Source of the DNA: BOKV01 sp041397525 | GTDB taxonomy: Bacteria > Pseudomonadota > Alphaproteobacteria > Rhizobiales > Rhizobiaceae | NCBI GenBank assembly: GCA_041397525.1 | Contig: JAWKWL010000001.1 | Coordinates: forward strand, 558,001-622,000 | Reading direction: 5' to 3' | DNA: 64,000 bases | Part shown: in pieces, positions 9,260 through 17,902 of the stretch | How positions within the stretch are numbered: the first letter of the stretch is position 1 | Layout of the letters: the number at the start of each line of letters is the position of its first letter | Position numbers and translations under genes: made by a program | Notes under the pieces: generated by a model | Told to the model about the DNA's origin: nothing | The model's input: only the letters and a program-made list of their open reading frames with translations | Databases searched by the model: none

Positions 9260-10069
9260 TTAGTGCGGCATCCAGTCCTTCTCGTTCTCGTCCAGCCACA
9301 TATCCCTGAGCCAGGCCGCAGGCCTTGTGCGGTAGCGCAATTTCGGGCAGTCGCCCACCAGCGCCTCTTCCATTTTGGGCGTGCCGTGAAAACACATCAC
9401 CCGGCAATCACCCGGCAGCACTGGCTCCCGCAGGAAATTGAGCGGGAACACCGGGATGGATTGGCGCTTGAACGAAGAAATCCAGCCTTCCGGAAAATAT
9501 TCGAGATCGCCATGCGCAAGGGCCGTCATGGACGTGTATTTCTGCTCTCCCTTCCACTGGATCTCGCCGGTGATATATTCCCCGAAACCATCAAACAGAT
9601 AGCGATGCAAATGCGGGTCAAACCGCACTGCCGAGCCGTGGCCACCAGGACGGCGGCGGCGACGCTCAAGCCAGTCGCGCCCCATGCAAACCTTGCCCGG
9701 CGCATGGTCGATTAGCGGTCCAAGCGGGCCGGTGATGACGACATCAAGGTCAAGCTGCAGGCAGGGGCCTGACAATTCCGCTTCGCCCGGCTGAAAAATC
9801 GTTACCTTGCGCCACGAGCCGCGACGCTTGCCAGTGGTCATCGCCCGCACCATCGCGTCCTCGAACGGAACCACGGGAAGCGGAAACACCTCGACTTCCG
9901 CCCGCAGCCCTTCGCCATCTTCAGTGAAGCAGACGAACCGGAATGGCCGGTCCATGTGGCGTTTGACTCCGGCATAAAGCCGGTTGACGTAATAGGCGGG
10001 AAACTTGTTGCCCCATTTGATGCAGGTAACTGTGGCTTGCGGCATTGCTGCCTGCTTCTTTTGAGACAT
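9260..10069 (-). CDS. glycosyltransferase-like protein (DxD motif)
   Basis: A 269-residue protein encoded opposite to the glycan operon and ending eight bases from it. The motif LQLDLDVVITGPL near residue 105 is a DxD-type nucleotide-sugar and metal site, preceded by KVTIFQP. The pattern fits small GT-A proteins of alphaproteobacterial surface loci. The frame is open to 10204, but the ATG at 10069 (MSQKKQAAMPQ) gives the plausible N-terminus. The substrate is unknown. Confidence 0.65.
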   Translation of the reverse strand: MSQKKQAAMPQATVTCIKWGNKFPAYYVNRLYAGVKRHMDRPFRFVCFTEDGEGLRAEVEVFPLPVVPFEDAMVRAMTTGKRRGSWRKVTIFQPGEAELSGPCLQLDLDVVITGPLGPLIDHAPGKVCMGRDWLERRRRRPGGHGSAVRFDPHLHRYLFDGFGEYITGEIQWKGEQKYTSMTALAHGDLEYFPEGWISSFKRQSIPVFPLNFLREPVLPGDCRVMCFHGTPKMEEALVGDCPKLRYRTRPAAWLRDMWLDENEKDWMPH

Positions 10070-10388
10070 TTTGAAGGCTACGCTTGTTTCACGAAATACA
10101 ACAATTGCCGCTTGGCGGAACCCGGCAAGTCGACTGGCAGAGATCCCGCCTGCTCTACCATTGAAGCACCATCGCCGGAAGCATAACGGCGCAATTGAAC
10201 CCAATTGTCACGCCGACTGTGCCACATTAGCAACGAATGGCGCATCAACAACAACTATGAATGATGTTTGCCCGGCCACCCGGATTGCCGTGGGTAAACG
10301 ACACCAATTGCCCTCCAAGCCTTGAAACCCCGCTCACGCCATAGTTATCTGCATCCTGAAACAAATAGGTCAATTCCGGAATTCAGCC
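10070..10388. other. gene-free interval upstream of trxB
   Basis: This 319-base gap lies between the divergently transcribed glycosyltransferase and trxB. It must contain both promoters, but I cannot point to convincing hexamers. A short minus-strand stretch around 10110-10180 mimics a tRNA D-arm but lacks a proper anticodon loop and T-loop. Confidence 0.5.
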
Positions 10389-11354
10389 ATGACGCCAATT
10401 CACTCCCCTGTACTCATCATTGGATCCGGCCCGGCCGGTTACACTGCTGCAATTTATGCCGCTCGCGCCATGCTCAAGCCGGTACTGATTGCCGGTCTCG
10501 AACAGGGTGGCCAGCTGATGATCACCACCGAGGTGGAAAATTATCCGGGTTATGCCGAACCGGTGATGGGCCCGTGGATGATGGAGCAGATGCTGAAGCA
10601 GGCTCAGCATGTGGGTGCCGAAATCATCAACGACTATATTGTGGAAGCGGACATTTCCTCGCGCCCCTTCAGGCTTATCGGTGATTCCGGCCAGGTCTAT
10701 ACCGGGGATGCGCTGATCATCGCCACGGGAGCCAAGGCCAAGTGGCTTGGCATTGAGAGTGAGCAGAAATTCATGGGCTTTGGCGTTTCGGCCTGCGCGA
10801 CCTGTGACGGCTTTTTCTATCGCGGCAAGGAAGTCATCGTCGTTGGCGGCGGCAATTCCGCCGTCGAGGAAGCATTGTACCTGTCAAATCTTGCCTCGAA
10901 GGTCACTGTCGTTCACCGCCGCGATTCCTTCCGCTCGGAGAAAATCCTCGCAGAACGCCTGTTTGCAAAAACCAATGTGGAGATCATGTGGGATTCGGCA
11001 TTGGAGGAGGTGACCGGCAAGGACGGATTTCCGCCCTCGGTTACCGGCGCACGGATCCGCAATGTCAAGACCGGCGTGATCACCGAAGTACCCGTTGACG
11101 GCGTGTTCGTTGCGATCGGTCACGCGCCCCAGACAGAACTCTTCGAGGGCAAGTTGCGCAAGAAACCATCAGGCTATCTGTGGACAGCACCCGACTCAAC
11201 AGCCACCGAGGTTCCGGGCGTATTTGCTGCCGGGGACATCACCGACGACATCTATCGCCAGGCAGTCACTGCTGCTGGCATGGGTTGCATGGCTGCCTTG
11301 GAAGCAGAGAAATTCCTCGCAGCAACTCACACCATGAGCGACGCAGCACAATAG
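10389..11354 (+). CDS. trxB: thioredoxin reductase
   Basis: A 321-residue NADPH:thioredoxin oxidoreductase of the low-molecular-weight type. It has the N-terminal FAD site VLIIGSGPAGYTAAIYAARA, the redox pair CATC at residues 136-139, the NADPH site VIVVGGGNSAVEEALYL, and the C-terminal FAD motif GVFAAGDITD. The length is normal for the family. It is followed 67 bases later by the LsrB/VtlR regulator, a pairing typical of Rhizobiales, where this regulator is tied to redox response. Confidence 0.96.
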   Translation: MTPIHSPVLIIGSGPAGYTAAIYAARAMLKPVLIAGLEQGGQLMITTEVENYPGYAEPVMGPWMMEQMLKQAQHVGAEIINDYIVEADISSRPFRLIGDSGQVYTGDALIIATGAKAKWLGIESEQKFMGFGVSACATCDGFFYRGKEVIVVGGGNSAVEEALYLSNLASKVTVVHRRDSFRSEKILAERLFAKTNVEIMWDSALEEVTGKDGFPPSVTGARIRNVKTGVITEVPVDGVFVAIGHAPQTELFEGKLRKKPSGYLWTAPDSTATEVPGVFAAGDITDDIYRQAVTAAGMGCMAALEAEKFLAATHTMSDAAQ

Positions 11355-11371
11355 CAAAATGCTGCTTGACT

Positions 11372-11395
11372 GGCAGGCGAACGGGAACGCCTGCC
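11372..11395. terminator. hairpin between trxB and the LysR gene
   Basis: An 8-base-pair perfect stem (GGCAGGCG with CGCCTGCC) around an 8-base loop lies between the trxB stop and the LysR start. No T-tract follows, so it may be a weak terminator or an mRNA-stabilising stem rather than a full stop. Confidence 0.4.
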
Positions 11396-11420
11396 ATGGA
11401 AAAACGGGGAACGAAAAATC

Positions 11421-12311
11421 ATGGATTGGGACAAGCTGCGTATATTCCATGCAGTGGCAGAAGCTGGGAGTTTCACCCATGCGGCCAATACACTGAACCT
11501 CAGCCAGTCGGCGATTTCACGTCAGATCAGCGCGCTGGAGCATGAACTCAACGTTCCGCTGTTCCATCGTCATGCCCGTGGCCTCGTGATGACCGAGCAG
11601 GGAGACACACTCTATCGCACCGCGCATGACGTGCTTCTCAAGCTCGATGCAGTCCGCAACCAGCTTACCGATTCCACCGAGAAACCCGAGGGAAAGCTTC
11701 GTGTTACTACCACTGTTGGCCTCGGCACAGGCTGGCTGACCAGCCGCTTGCACGAATTCCTGGAGCTCTATCCCGACGTCAAGCTGGAACTCATCCTTGA
11801 GAACGAGGAGCTTGACCTTGCAACCCGCCAGGCCGATTGCGCCATCAGGCTGCGCCAACCCCAGCAAAGCGACCTGATCCAGAGACGCCTGTTCACTGTG
11901 CATTTTCACATCTATGCCTCGCCCGGCTATGTGAAGCGGCACGGACAGCCATTGTCGATTGCCGATCTCGACAAGCATCGCATCGTAACGTTCGGCGAAA
12001 ACGCACCTCCCTATCTTGCCGAGATGAACTGGCTGGAACGCGCCGGGCGACCAGCGGGACAGCCGCGCATTCCGGTCTGTTCGGTCAACAATGTGCTGGC
12101 GCTTCGCAAGGTGGTCGAATCCGGTGCCGGCATTGCCGTTCTGCCTGACTATGTGGTCGAAGACCGCCATGCATTGCTGCAATTGATCCAGAATGCGGAA
12201 GTCCCGGAATTCGACACCTATTTCTGCTATCCCGAAGCACTGCGTTCCTCGGCAAAGCTGAAGGCCTTCCGCGACTTCCTGATTTCCAAGGCCAGGCTCT
12301 GGCAATTCTGA
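11421..12311 (+). CDS. lsrB: LysR-family regulator, LsrB/VtlR type
   Basis: A 296-residue LysR regulator. The winged helix-turn-helix covers about residues 1-60 (start MDWDKLRIFHAVAEAGSFTH, recognition part LSQSAISRQISALE), and the substrate-binding domain follows from about residue 90. The N-terminus and the position after trxB match LsrB of Sinorhizobium and VtlR of Brucella, regulators of redox, envelope and AbcR small-RNA expression. A probable small RNA lies about 1.2 kb downstream. The ortholog assignment is from recognised sequence style, not alignment. Confidence 0.85.
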   Translation: MDWDKLRIFHAVAEAGSFTHAANTLNLSQSAISRQISALEHELNVPLFHRHARGLVMTEQGDTLYRTAHDVLLKLDAVRNQLTDSTEKPEGKLRVTTTVGLGTGWLTSRLHEFLELYPDVKLELILENEELDLATRQADCAIRLRQPQQSDLIQRRLFTVHFHIYASPGYVKRHGQPLSIADLDKHRIVTFGENAPPYLAEMNWLERAGRPAGQPRIPVCSVNNVLALRKVVESGAGIAVLPDYVVEDRHALLQLIQNAEVPEFDTYFCYPEALRSSAKLKAFRDFLISKARLWQF

Positions 12312-12387
12312 ACGATATCAGGCAATTGCCGCACTGACGCCTTATCAAAAAGACAATTCTGCCCGAATTTCAGCCTATCCGGCCAAC

Positions 12388-13170
12388 ATGGAAAAGGTTG
12401 AGAGTCTTCACATGCGATCGCACGACGCCACCCTGGTTGCGGCGCCAAACAGGCGGCAGGTGCTTGGTGGCGCCTTTTCCCGCGGGATACTGGGCGTAGC
12501 CACACTTGCACTGGCGGGATGTGAAACCCTACCCCGGTTCCTGCAACCGGCCGCAGGATGGCCTACCATCGGCGAACGTCCGCAAGCAGACATCGGATCG
12601 CAAAACAACGAGGTGCCGGTCTCCTCTTACGCTGCCATATACGGACAGCTCGAAGACGGCGGGTTTTCCATTCCAGCGATCGATCTTGCCAAGGTTGATC
12701 CCGAATTCTACCGCCAAATGGTTACATGGTCCGGACCCGAAAGGGCGGGAACCCTTGTTGTGGACACCACTGCGCGCCACCTGTTCCTGGTTCGCGGTGA
12801 CGGCACGGCACTTCGCTACGGTGTCGGCGTGGGGCGGGAGGGATTTGCCTGGTCTGGCAACGGCGTCATCCAGTGGAAACAGAAATGGCCCAAATGGACC
12901 CCGCCCGACGAAATGATCGCTCGAAAACCTGAATTGCAGCAATATTCAGCCGAAAATGGCGGCATGCCTGGCGGATTGGAAAACCCGCTGGGGGCACGCG
13001 CGCTATACATATTCTCCGGTGGCGTGGACACACTCTTCCGCATCCACGGAACGCCGGAATTCTGGTCGATTGGCAAGGCTGTTTCCAGCGGTTGCATCCG
13101 CATGATGAACCAGGATGTGATTGATCTGTATGATCGGATTGCCGCCCAGACATCCGTGATCGTCATGTAA
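12388..13170 (+). CDS. L,D-transpeptidase (YkuD domain) lipoprotein
   Basis: A 260-residue periplasmic peptidoglycan cross-linking enzyme or protein-peptidoglycan linker. The N-terminus has paired arginines (NRRQVLGG), a hydrophobic stretch and the lipobox LALAGC with cysteine 45, so it is probably an exported lipoprotein. The YkuD domain shows GTLVVDTTARHLFLV and the catalytic signature FRIHGTPEFWSIG followed by SSGCIRMMNQD, including the active-site cysteine. An ATG at 12412 is an alternative start that keeps the twin arginines. Length is ordinary for the family. Confidence 0.88.
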   Translation: MEKVESLHMRSHDATLVAAPNRRQVLGGAFSRGILGVATLALAGCETLPRFLQPAAGWPTIGERPQADIGSQNNEVPVSSYAAIYGQLEDGGFSIPAIDLAKVDPEFYRQMVTWSGPERAGTLVVDTTARHLFLVRGDGTALRYGVGVGREGFAWSGNGVIQWKQKWPKWTPPDEMIARKPELQQYSAENGGMPGGLENPLGARALYIFSGGVDTLFRIHGTPEFWSIGKAVSSGCIRMMNQDVIDLYDRIAAQTSVIVM

Positions 13171-13452
13171 GCATTGCCGCATGTCAGATCCGAAACTGAT
13201 TCGATTTCGTTCGCGTGATGTGCAGGATTTTCCACCGGCAAGGACATACGGGACGGCTTGAGGTGTTGCGAAATTGCCGCAATGGCTTTGCCGGTTTGGC
13301 AGGCAAATGCCTCCGCCCGTATTAACGGCGATCCTTGCCATGGCAAGGAATTATTAACTTTTTCAGTCACTTGCCACTAAATCATGCATATCCGAGCGAA
13401 CGAAAATATGTCGTTGCCGCATTTTTGCATAGCTGTGATGCTAAAGTAGGCA

Positions 13453-13480
13453 TTGTGCACATGTGAAGCTTCTCACATAT
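13453..13480 (+). promoter_or_regulatory. candidate promoter of the small RNA
   Basis: TTGTGC at 13453-13458 is spaced 16 bases from ACATAT at 13475-13480, which would start transcription near 13487. It ends in a strong terminator at 13613 with no convincing open frame between. Confidence 0.4.
13461..13478. promoter_or_regulatory. CRP-like palindrome over the small-RNA promoter
   Basis: ATGTGA and TCACAT are separated by six bases, a perfect TGTGA-N6-TCACA dyad of the kind bound by CRP/FNR-family regulators. It overlaps the spacer and the -10 element, a position that would favour repression. Confidence 0.4.
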
Positions 13481-13486
13481 CTTGTG

Positions 13487-13613
13487 ACAGTTGGGTATGC
13501 GCGGTCGCACTATTTCTCCTCCCGGCGACCGAGGCAATCAACTGTTCCCCTCTTGAAGGTTTGTATATCGTACCTTCCAACTTAATAACCGGGCCACAAG
13601 CCCGGTTTTTTTT
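13487..13613 (+). ncRNA. probable AbcR/alpha-r15-type trans-acting small RNA
   Basis: A stretch of about 127 bases has no sensible open frame but has a promoter-like sequence ahead and a strong intrinsic terminator at its end. It carries two C/U-rich anti-Shine-Dalgarno-like stretches, TTTCTCCTCCC at 13513-13523 and TTCCCCTCTTGAAGG near 13545-13559, the layout of the Rhizobiales AbcR small RNAs that block translation of ABC-transporter mRNAs. It lies downstream of a VtlR/LsrB-like gene, and VtlR is known to activate abcR in Brucella. Identity and start site are inferred. Confidence 0.55.
13589..13613 (+). terminator. Rho-independent terminator of the small RNA
   Basis: A CCGGGC/GCCCGG stem with a 5-base loop is followed by eight T residues at 13606-13613, which sets the direction as plus. 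This is one of the clearest terminators in the window. Confidence 0.85.
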
Positions 13614-13657
13614 ATTCCAATTTTGCAGGTTTATGGTCGGGGAAACAGCAATCCCGC

Positions 13658-14575
13658 TCAGAGCTTGCCCTCTATGGCACCATAGGCCGCAAGGTCATCC
13701 GCACTGCCGCACAGGTTCTGCGTCTTGTGGGTCACGAACCCGTTCCAGCTCTGATGGAAATTGGCCGGATTCTGGATGTTGCCGCACCGGGTCACGGAGG
13801 CCAGGTTGCGGGGTATGCGGACAATCGGGTCTGCCATCCGGTCGCGCTCTTTCAACGTCGACGCCGAGCTTGAACCGAAGGAATAGCGAATTCCAAGCCA
13901 TGCACCTGAATAGCTGTCTTCGCCCGCTTCCGCCTCGCCATAGACACTCCAGCCGCTGCTTGGTCCGAGTTCCGGCATGTATTCGAAAGCGATATTGGCA
14001 ACATTGCCACGCGTGGTCAGGCGATGCCCGACCGACCCCTTGAAATTGTCAGTGAAATAATAGCTCAAATCGACTTCATCGACGAACTGGGTCAGTACGT
14101 GCTGGCCAAAAGTCACACCAGCAAACCCGTCCAGCGACCAATTGCCGTTATAGATCGCGCCTTCGAAGCCCATGCGCCCCGCATGTTCCGGGTTGACATA
14201 GCCCCAGTCACCATAGATGCCGAGCATGCCAACCGAAGGATCGCGCCAGAACAGGTGCAGGCCGGCGGCAGCGCTGGTGTAGTCAGAGCGGTAGTTGCCT
14301 ATACCCATGTCGAGCTGGGCACCAAAACTGTCGAAGAACGGCATGGGTGTCGCGACAGATGCGATGAACATGTGGTTGGCGTAGCCACCGATCACGCCGC
14401 TGACGGCACTGACCTTGAAATTGATGCCGTCGACCGCTCCGGTCTGGTAGGCGACAGGTGTTGTATCAAGCACATTGACATTCATGTCGGCGGCTTGGCC
14501 AACCCGCGCGAAGCCGAGGCCAGCGAGAATCGCCAGCGATGAGAGCTTGACCGTCTGCAGCATTGACTTCGGCAT
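13658..14575 (-). CDS. outer-membrane beta-barrel-like protein
   Basis: A 305-residue exported protein. The signal peptide is SLAILAGLGFARVGQAAD, with cleavage expected near residue 25. The rest has alternating aromatic and small residues typical of beta strands (for example WSVYGEAEAGEDSYSGAWLG and IRYSFG), suggesting an outer-membrane barrel. The last 70 residues contain a cysteine pair and a basic linker. The ATG at 14575 was chosen because it directly precedes the signal peptide; the frame is open further upstream. Function is unknown. Confidence 0.6.
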   Translation of the reverse strand: MPKSMLQTVKLSSLAILAGLGFARVGQAADMNVNVLDTTPVAYQTGAVDGINFKVSAVSGVIGGYANHMFIASVATPMPFFDSFGAQLDMGIGNYRSDYTSAAAGLHLFWRDPSVGMLGIYGDWGYVNPEHAGRMGFEGAIYNGNWSLDGFAGVTFGQHVLTQFVDEVDLSYYFTDNFKGSVGHRLTTRGNVANIAFEYMPELGPSSGWSVYGEAEAGEDSYSGAWLGIRYSFGSSSASTLKERDRMADPIVRIPRNLASVTRCGNIQNPANFHQSWNGFVTHKTQNLCGSADDLAAYGAIEGKL

Positions 14576-14846
14576 CTTGTTCTTTTGAGCCCACCTGATT
14601 GCGGTTTTTTTGTAAAGTCTGACCCTCTTCCATGCAATCGCTATTTCGCCACAAGGTTGACAATCATCTGCCATATCCTTGAATCCGGCCTGATTTTGCG
14701 TCGATTGCGGCCAATTGGCCACAGAAAAGCGGGGTTGCTCCAACAAAAGGTCCGGTCTCCGCAACCAGGATGCATCCGGGGCGCTTCTTCGATTCGGACA
14801 TTGGCCGTTCCCAAAGCCGACTTCGGCAAGCCAGGGTCAGAAACCA

Positions 14847-16016
14847 TCAATTTGGCTGTGAATACGCCATCACCGTTCCCGCGATTGCCGGTCCACTCGC
14901 AAGGATGTCGCCCATTGCCGGTTGTTCTTTCAGATAGCGCGAAAAGAAAGCCGTGGCGTAGTGCTGGGCAATATTGTTCATCCGCACGGTGTCCCAGACC
15001 GGATCGGCATAATGCTCGAAAGGCACGAAATCGAGCCAGTCGACCCGCTCACGGCTTTCCGCAGGCGCAGGGATGGGTGCTGCAACATTGTGCCCGGCGA
15101 GTTCGAAGGTCAGCAGGTACCGCTCGCAATTGTCGAGGCCCTGATAGATTGCCCTGACCCCATCCGCATAGCCGGAAGTGTCATCAGCTGAACCTGCCAT
15201 CAGCAGCACCGGGACAGTGACATCGCCCAGCGCTGACACCTCCCAGATTCCGCGCTGCATGCCCCACGGCGCAATCGGCATCACTGCCCTGACACGCGGG
15301 TCAAGCATCGCCTTGTGGCTGTCGCTTCCGGCAAGATGCATGACCAGCAATCCGTCCGGAACGCCGCCTTCCATCTCGCTTGCCATTTCCACGGCAGCAG
15401 CACTCACCCCCGCGCCTGCGGTCACCAGCGCGCCATAGCCCCCCATGGAGTAACCGATGATGCCGGTATGGCTGGCATCCACCATGCTGCTGAGCAACCC
15501 CGCCTCGCCCGACAACCGCGCCATCTCATTGAGCACAAATAGCTGATCGAGCGGACGGTTGACCAGCGTCGAGCCAAAGCCGATTCCCGCCAGATAGGCC
15601 GGATCGTCATAGGTGGAATCGCGATGGTCAATCGCCGCTACGACAAAGCCCTTGGTCGCCAGGTTCTCCGCCAGATGGCTCATCAGGAAACGGTTTCCCG
15701 GATAGCCATGCGAGATGATGATGAGCGGATAGCCGTCGCCCGCTGATGGCCGCAGCGGCGGGGCATTGCGCACTGCCCGCCCGTGCAGATTCGCGGTCTT
15801 GCGCCCGTCACGCAGGATGACGTTTTCATAATCGCCACCAACAGCATTTCCCGCCGCCGGATACCAGACCTCGACCGTCAGCCTGCGGTCATGGCGCGGC
15901 AAGGCGCCCTCGCCTGCATGGACCACATCGATCCGCCCTTGCGCCACCAGCTCAACCGTGGTCACGCCAATGGCAAGCGGCCCGAACGGTGCCAGTTCCG
16001 GCGCATCGGGCCGCAT
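14847..16016 (-). CDS. alpha/beta hydrolase (dienelactone-hydrolase-like)
   Basis: A 389-residue alpha/beta hydrolase related to platelet-activating-factor acetylhydrolase or dienelactone hydrolase. Visible are the oxyanion strand YPLIIISHGYPGNR, the nucleophile elbow GYSMGG with the active serine, a late acid region LMAGSADDTSGY and the final histidine in FELAGHNVAAP. The start is uncertain: ATG at 16016 or GTG at 16043, the latter overlapping the aatA stop by one base. It is probably cotranscribed with aatA. No signal peptide is seen. The substrate is unknown. Confidence 0.75.
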   Translation of the reverse strand: MRPDAPELAPFGPLAIGVTTVELVAQGRIDVVHAGEGALPRHDRRLTVEVWYPAAGNAVGGDYENVILRDGRKTANLHGRAVRNAPPLRPSAGDGYPLIIISHGYPGNRFLMSHLAENLATKGFVVAAIDHRDSTYDDPAYLAGIGFGSTLVNRPLDQLFVLNEMARLSGEAGLLSSMVDASHTGIIGYSMGGYGALVTAGAGVSAAAVEMASEMEGGVPDGLLVMHLAGSDSHKAMLDPRVRAVMPIAPWGMQRGIWEVSALGDVTVPVLLMAGSADDTSGYADGVRAIYQGLDNCERYLLTFELAGHNVAAPIPAPAESRERVDWLDFVPFEHYADPVWDTVRMNNIAQHYATAFFSRYLKEQPAMGDILASGPAIAGTVMAYSQPN

Positions 16017-16042
16017 GCCGTCAATGCGGTTTTCGCCCACCA

Positions 16043-17245
16043 CTATTTCAGTTCGGCGCAGAATTTCTGGATGCGGTTGCAGGCCGTTTCCAGGTTTTCG
16101 TTCGAAGTCGCATAGGAGACGCGGAAATTCGGACCAAGGCCGAAGGCGGAGCCATGAACCGCCGCCACGCCTTCCTGCGATAGCAGTTCCATGACGAAAT
16201 CCTCGTCCGTGGCGATCACCTTGCCCGAGGGTGCCGTCTTGCCCATCAGTGCCGAGCAATCGGGATAGACATAGAAGGCGCCTTCCGGCTTCGGGCATTT
16301 CAGGCCAGATGCCTGATTGAGCATCGAGACCACCAGGTCACGCCGCTCCTCGAATGCCTTGCGGCTGGTCGCAATGAAATACTGCGGCCCGTTCAGCGCC
16401 TCGACCGCCGCCCATTGGGCAATCGAGCAGGCGCCCGATGTCTGCTGGCCCTGGATCATGTCCATCGCCTTGATCAGATGCTCCGGCCCGGCCGCATAAC
16501 CGATGCGCCAGCCGGTCATGGCATAGGCCTTGGAGACGCCGTTCATCGTCAGCGTGCGATCGTAAAGTCCGGGCTCGACCTGCGCCGGCGTCGTATAGAC
16601 GAAATCGCCAAAGACGAGATGCTCATACATGTCGTCGGTCAGCACCCAGACATGCGGATGGCGCATCAGCACATCGGTCAGCCCCTTCAACTCCTCGCGG
16701 CTGTAGGCGGCACCCGACGGGTTTGACGGGGAGTTGAACATGAACCATTTGGTCTTCGGCGTGATCGCCGCTTCCAGCGCCTCTGGCGTCAGCTTGAAAT
16801 TGGTCTCGATGCCCGCCTTGACGAAAACGGAAGTGCCGCCGCAGATCGCCACCATTTCCGGATAGCTCACCCAATAAGGCGCCGGAATGATGACTTCATC
16901 GCCGGGATTGATCGTCGCCATGAAGGCGTTGAACAGAACCTGCTTGCCGCCTGTGCCGACAATCGTCTGGCTCGGCTTGTAGTCAAGGCCGTTCTCGCGC
17001 TTGAACTTCGCGGCAATCGCCTCGCGCAGCGGCACAATGCCCGAGACCGGCGTATATTTCGTCTCGCCCCGGTTGATCGCGGCAATCGCGGCATCCTTGA
17101 TGTTTTGAGGCGTGTCGAAATCCGGCTCGCCAACCGAAAGCGAAATCACGTCCTTGCCGGTCGCTTTCACCTCACGGGCAAGCTGGGTGACTGCGATGGT
17201 AGCGGACGGCTTCACGCGGGAAAGCGCATCGGCGAGAAAGGCCAT
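16043..17245 (-). CDS. aatA: aspartate aminotransferase (class I)
   Basis: A 400-residue PLP-dependent aminotransferase that interconverts aspartate and 2-oxoglutarate with oxaloacetate and glutamate. The start MAFLADALSRVKPSAT is characteristic of alphaproteobacterial AatA. The substrate loop SVGEPDFDTP, the NSPSNPSGAAY motif and the PLP lysine in TMNGVSKAYAMTGWRIGY are all present, with the substrate-binding arginine near FRVSYATS at the end. An ATG two codons upstream (17251) is possible. Length is normal. Confidence 0.93.
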   Translation of the reverse strand: MAFLADALSRVKPSATIAVTQLAREVKATGKDVISLSVGEPDFDTPQNIKDAAIAAINRGETKYTPVSGIVPLREAIAAKFKRENGLDYKPSQTIVGTGGKQVLFNAFMATINPGDEVIIPAPYWVSYPEMVAICGGTSVFVKAGIETNFKLTPEALEAAITPKTKWFMFNSPSNPSGAAYSREELKGLTDVLMRHPHVWVLTDDMYEHLVFGDFVYTTPAQVEPGLYDRTLTMNGVSKAYAMTGWRIGYAAGPEHLIKAMDMIQGQQTSGACSIAQWAAVEALNGPQYFIATSRKAFEERRDLVVSMLNQASGLKCPKPEGAFYVYPDCSALMGKTAPSGKVIATDEDFVMELLSQEGVAAVHGSAFGLGPNFRVSYATSNENLETACNRIQKFCAELK

Positions 17246-17455
17246 GATCATGCTCCGTAGCTTGGACTGTTGCCGCGCGCACGAATAGGCCGATGTGCTC
17301 CAAAGGGCAAGGGGGGCTAAATCGGCCCACCTGCTGCCTTTCTTAATCAGGATTCTACAAATTCAAGTCTAATTTTATCATTACTTGACACCACTGGAGC
17401 TGCCGGAGCTTTTCCACATCCCAGCGAAGTCCCTTATTCCAGCAGGTTCTGTATA

Positions 17456-17902
17456 TCAACTTCTAAGGACGCTTCTTGCCCTGTCTGTAAAAGATGCAAA
17501 TTTCGCAAAATGCTTCTGCGCCGTCGGCTTGGGCCCGGCGTAAAGAGACGGTTTCTCATGCGCCGCTTTGAAATCGGCTGATGTTTTCTGTATCACGGCA
17601 GCGGCTTCCTTTCTCGTCTTTTTCTTACGAACTTCCCCTGCAGTATTTCTTAATGTGCGGGCGATGTGTTGATATCCCGGCCCGCGATGAGTGATGTTGC
17701 GAGCTACAGTTTCAAGCGCCTTTGCAACGCAATCAATCTGCGTCTTTTCATCCTTGATACCCCGACATTCTTTCAAGACTGCATCGCCCGCAGCAATAGG
17801 CTTGTCCGTGTTAATGCCGTCAAACGAGAAGGAAATAACCGGCAACAGCAAAAACGAGATGAATACAACAATTGCTAGAAGTTTTGAGTTACTAGTTCCC
17901 AA
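17456..17902 (-). CDS. secreted protein of unknown function linked to the caspase-like gene
   Basis: A 148-residue protein with a signal peptide (LLAIVVFISFLLLPVISFSF) and a mature part rich in lysine, alanine and threonine, with two cysteines (KECRG and QIDCVAK) that may pair. It overlaps the end of the caspase-like gene by 11 bases, so the two are one transcription unit. AT content is higher than in the flanking core genes. I do not recognise a family. Confidence 0.65.
   Translation of the reverse strand: MGTSNSKLLAIVVFISFLLLPVISFSFDGINTDKPIAAGDAVLKECRGIKDEKTQIDCVAKALETVARNITHRGPGYQHIARTLRNTAGEVRKKKTRKEAAAVIQKTSADFKAAHEKPSLYAGPKPTAQKHFAKFASFTDRARSVLRS

Noticed and set aside
10105..10185. 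tRNA-like minus-strand segment (GGTGCTTCAATGGTAGAGCAGG...)
   Set aside because: Only a D-arm-like part is convincing; the anticodon loop lacks the conserved T, and the T-loop lacks the GGTTCRA pattern. A tRNAscan-SE run would be decisive.
13453..14043. 196-residue plus-strand frame
   Set aside because: It crosses the small RNA and its terminator and the antisense of the outer-membrane gene; no protein-like features.
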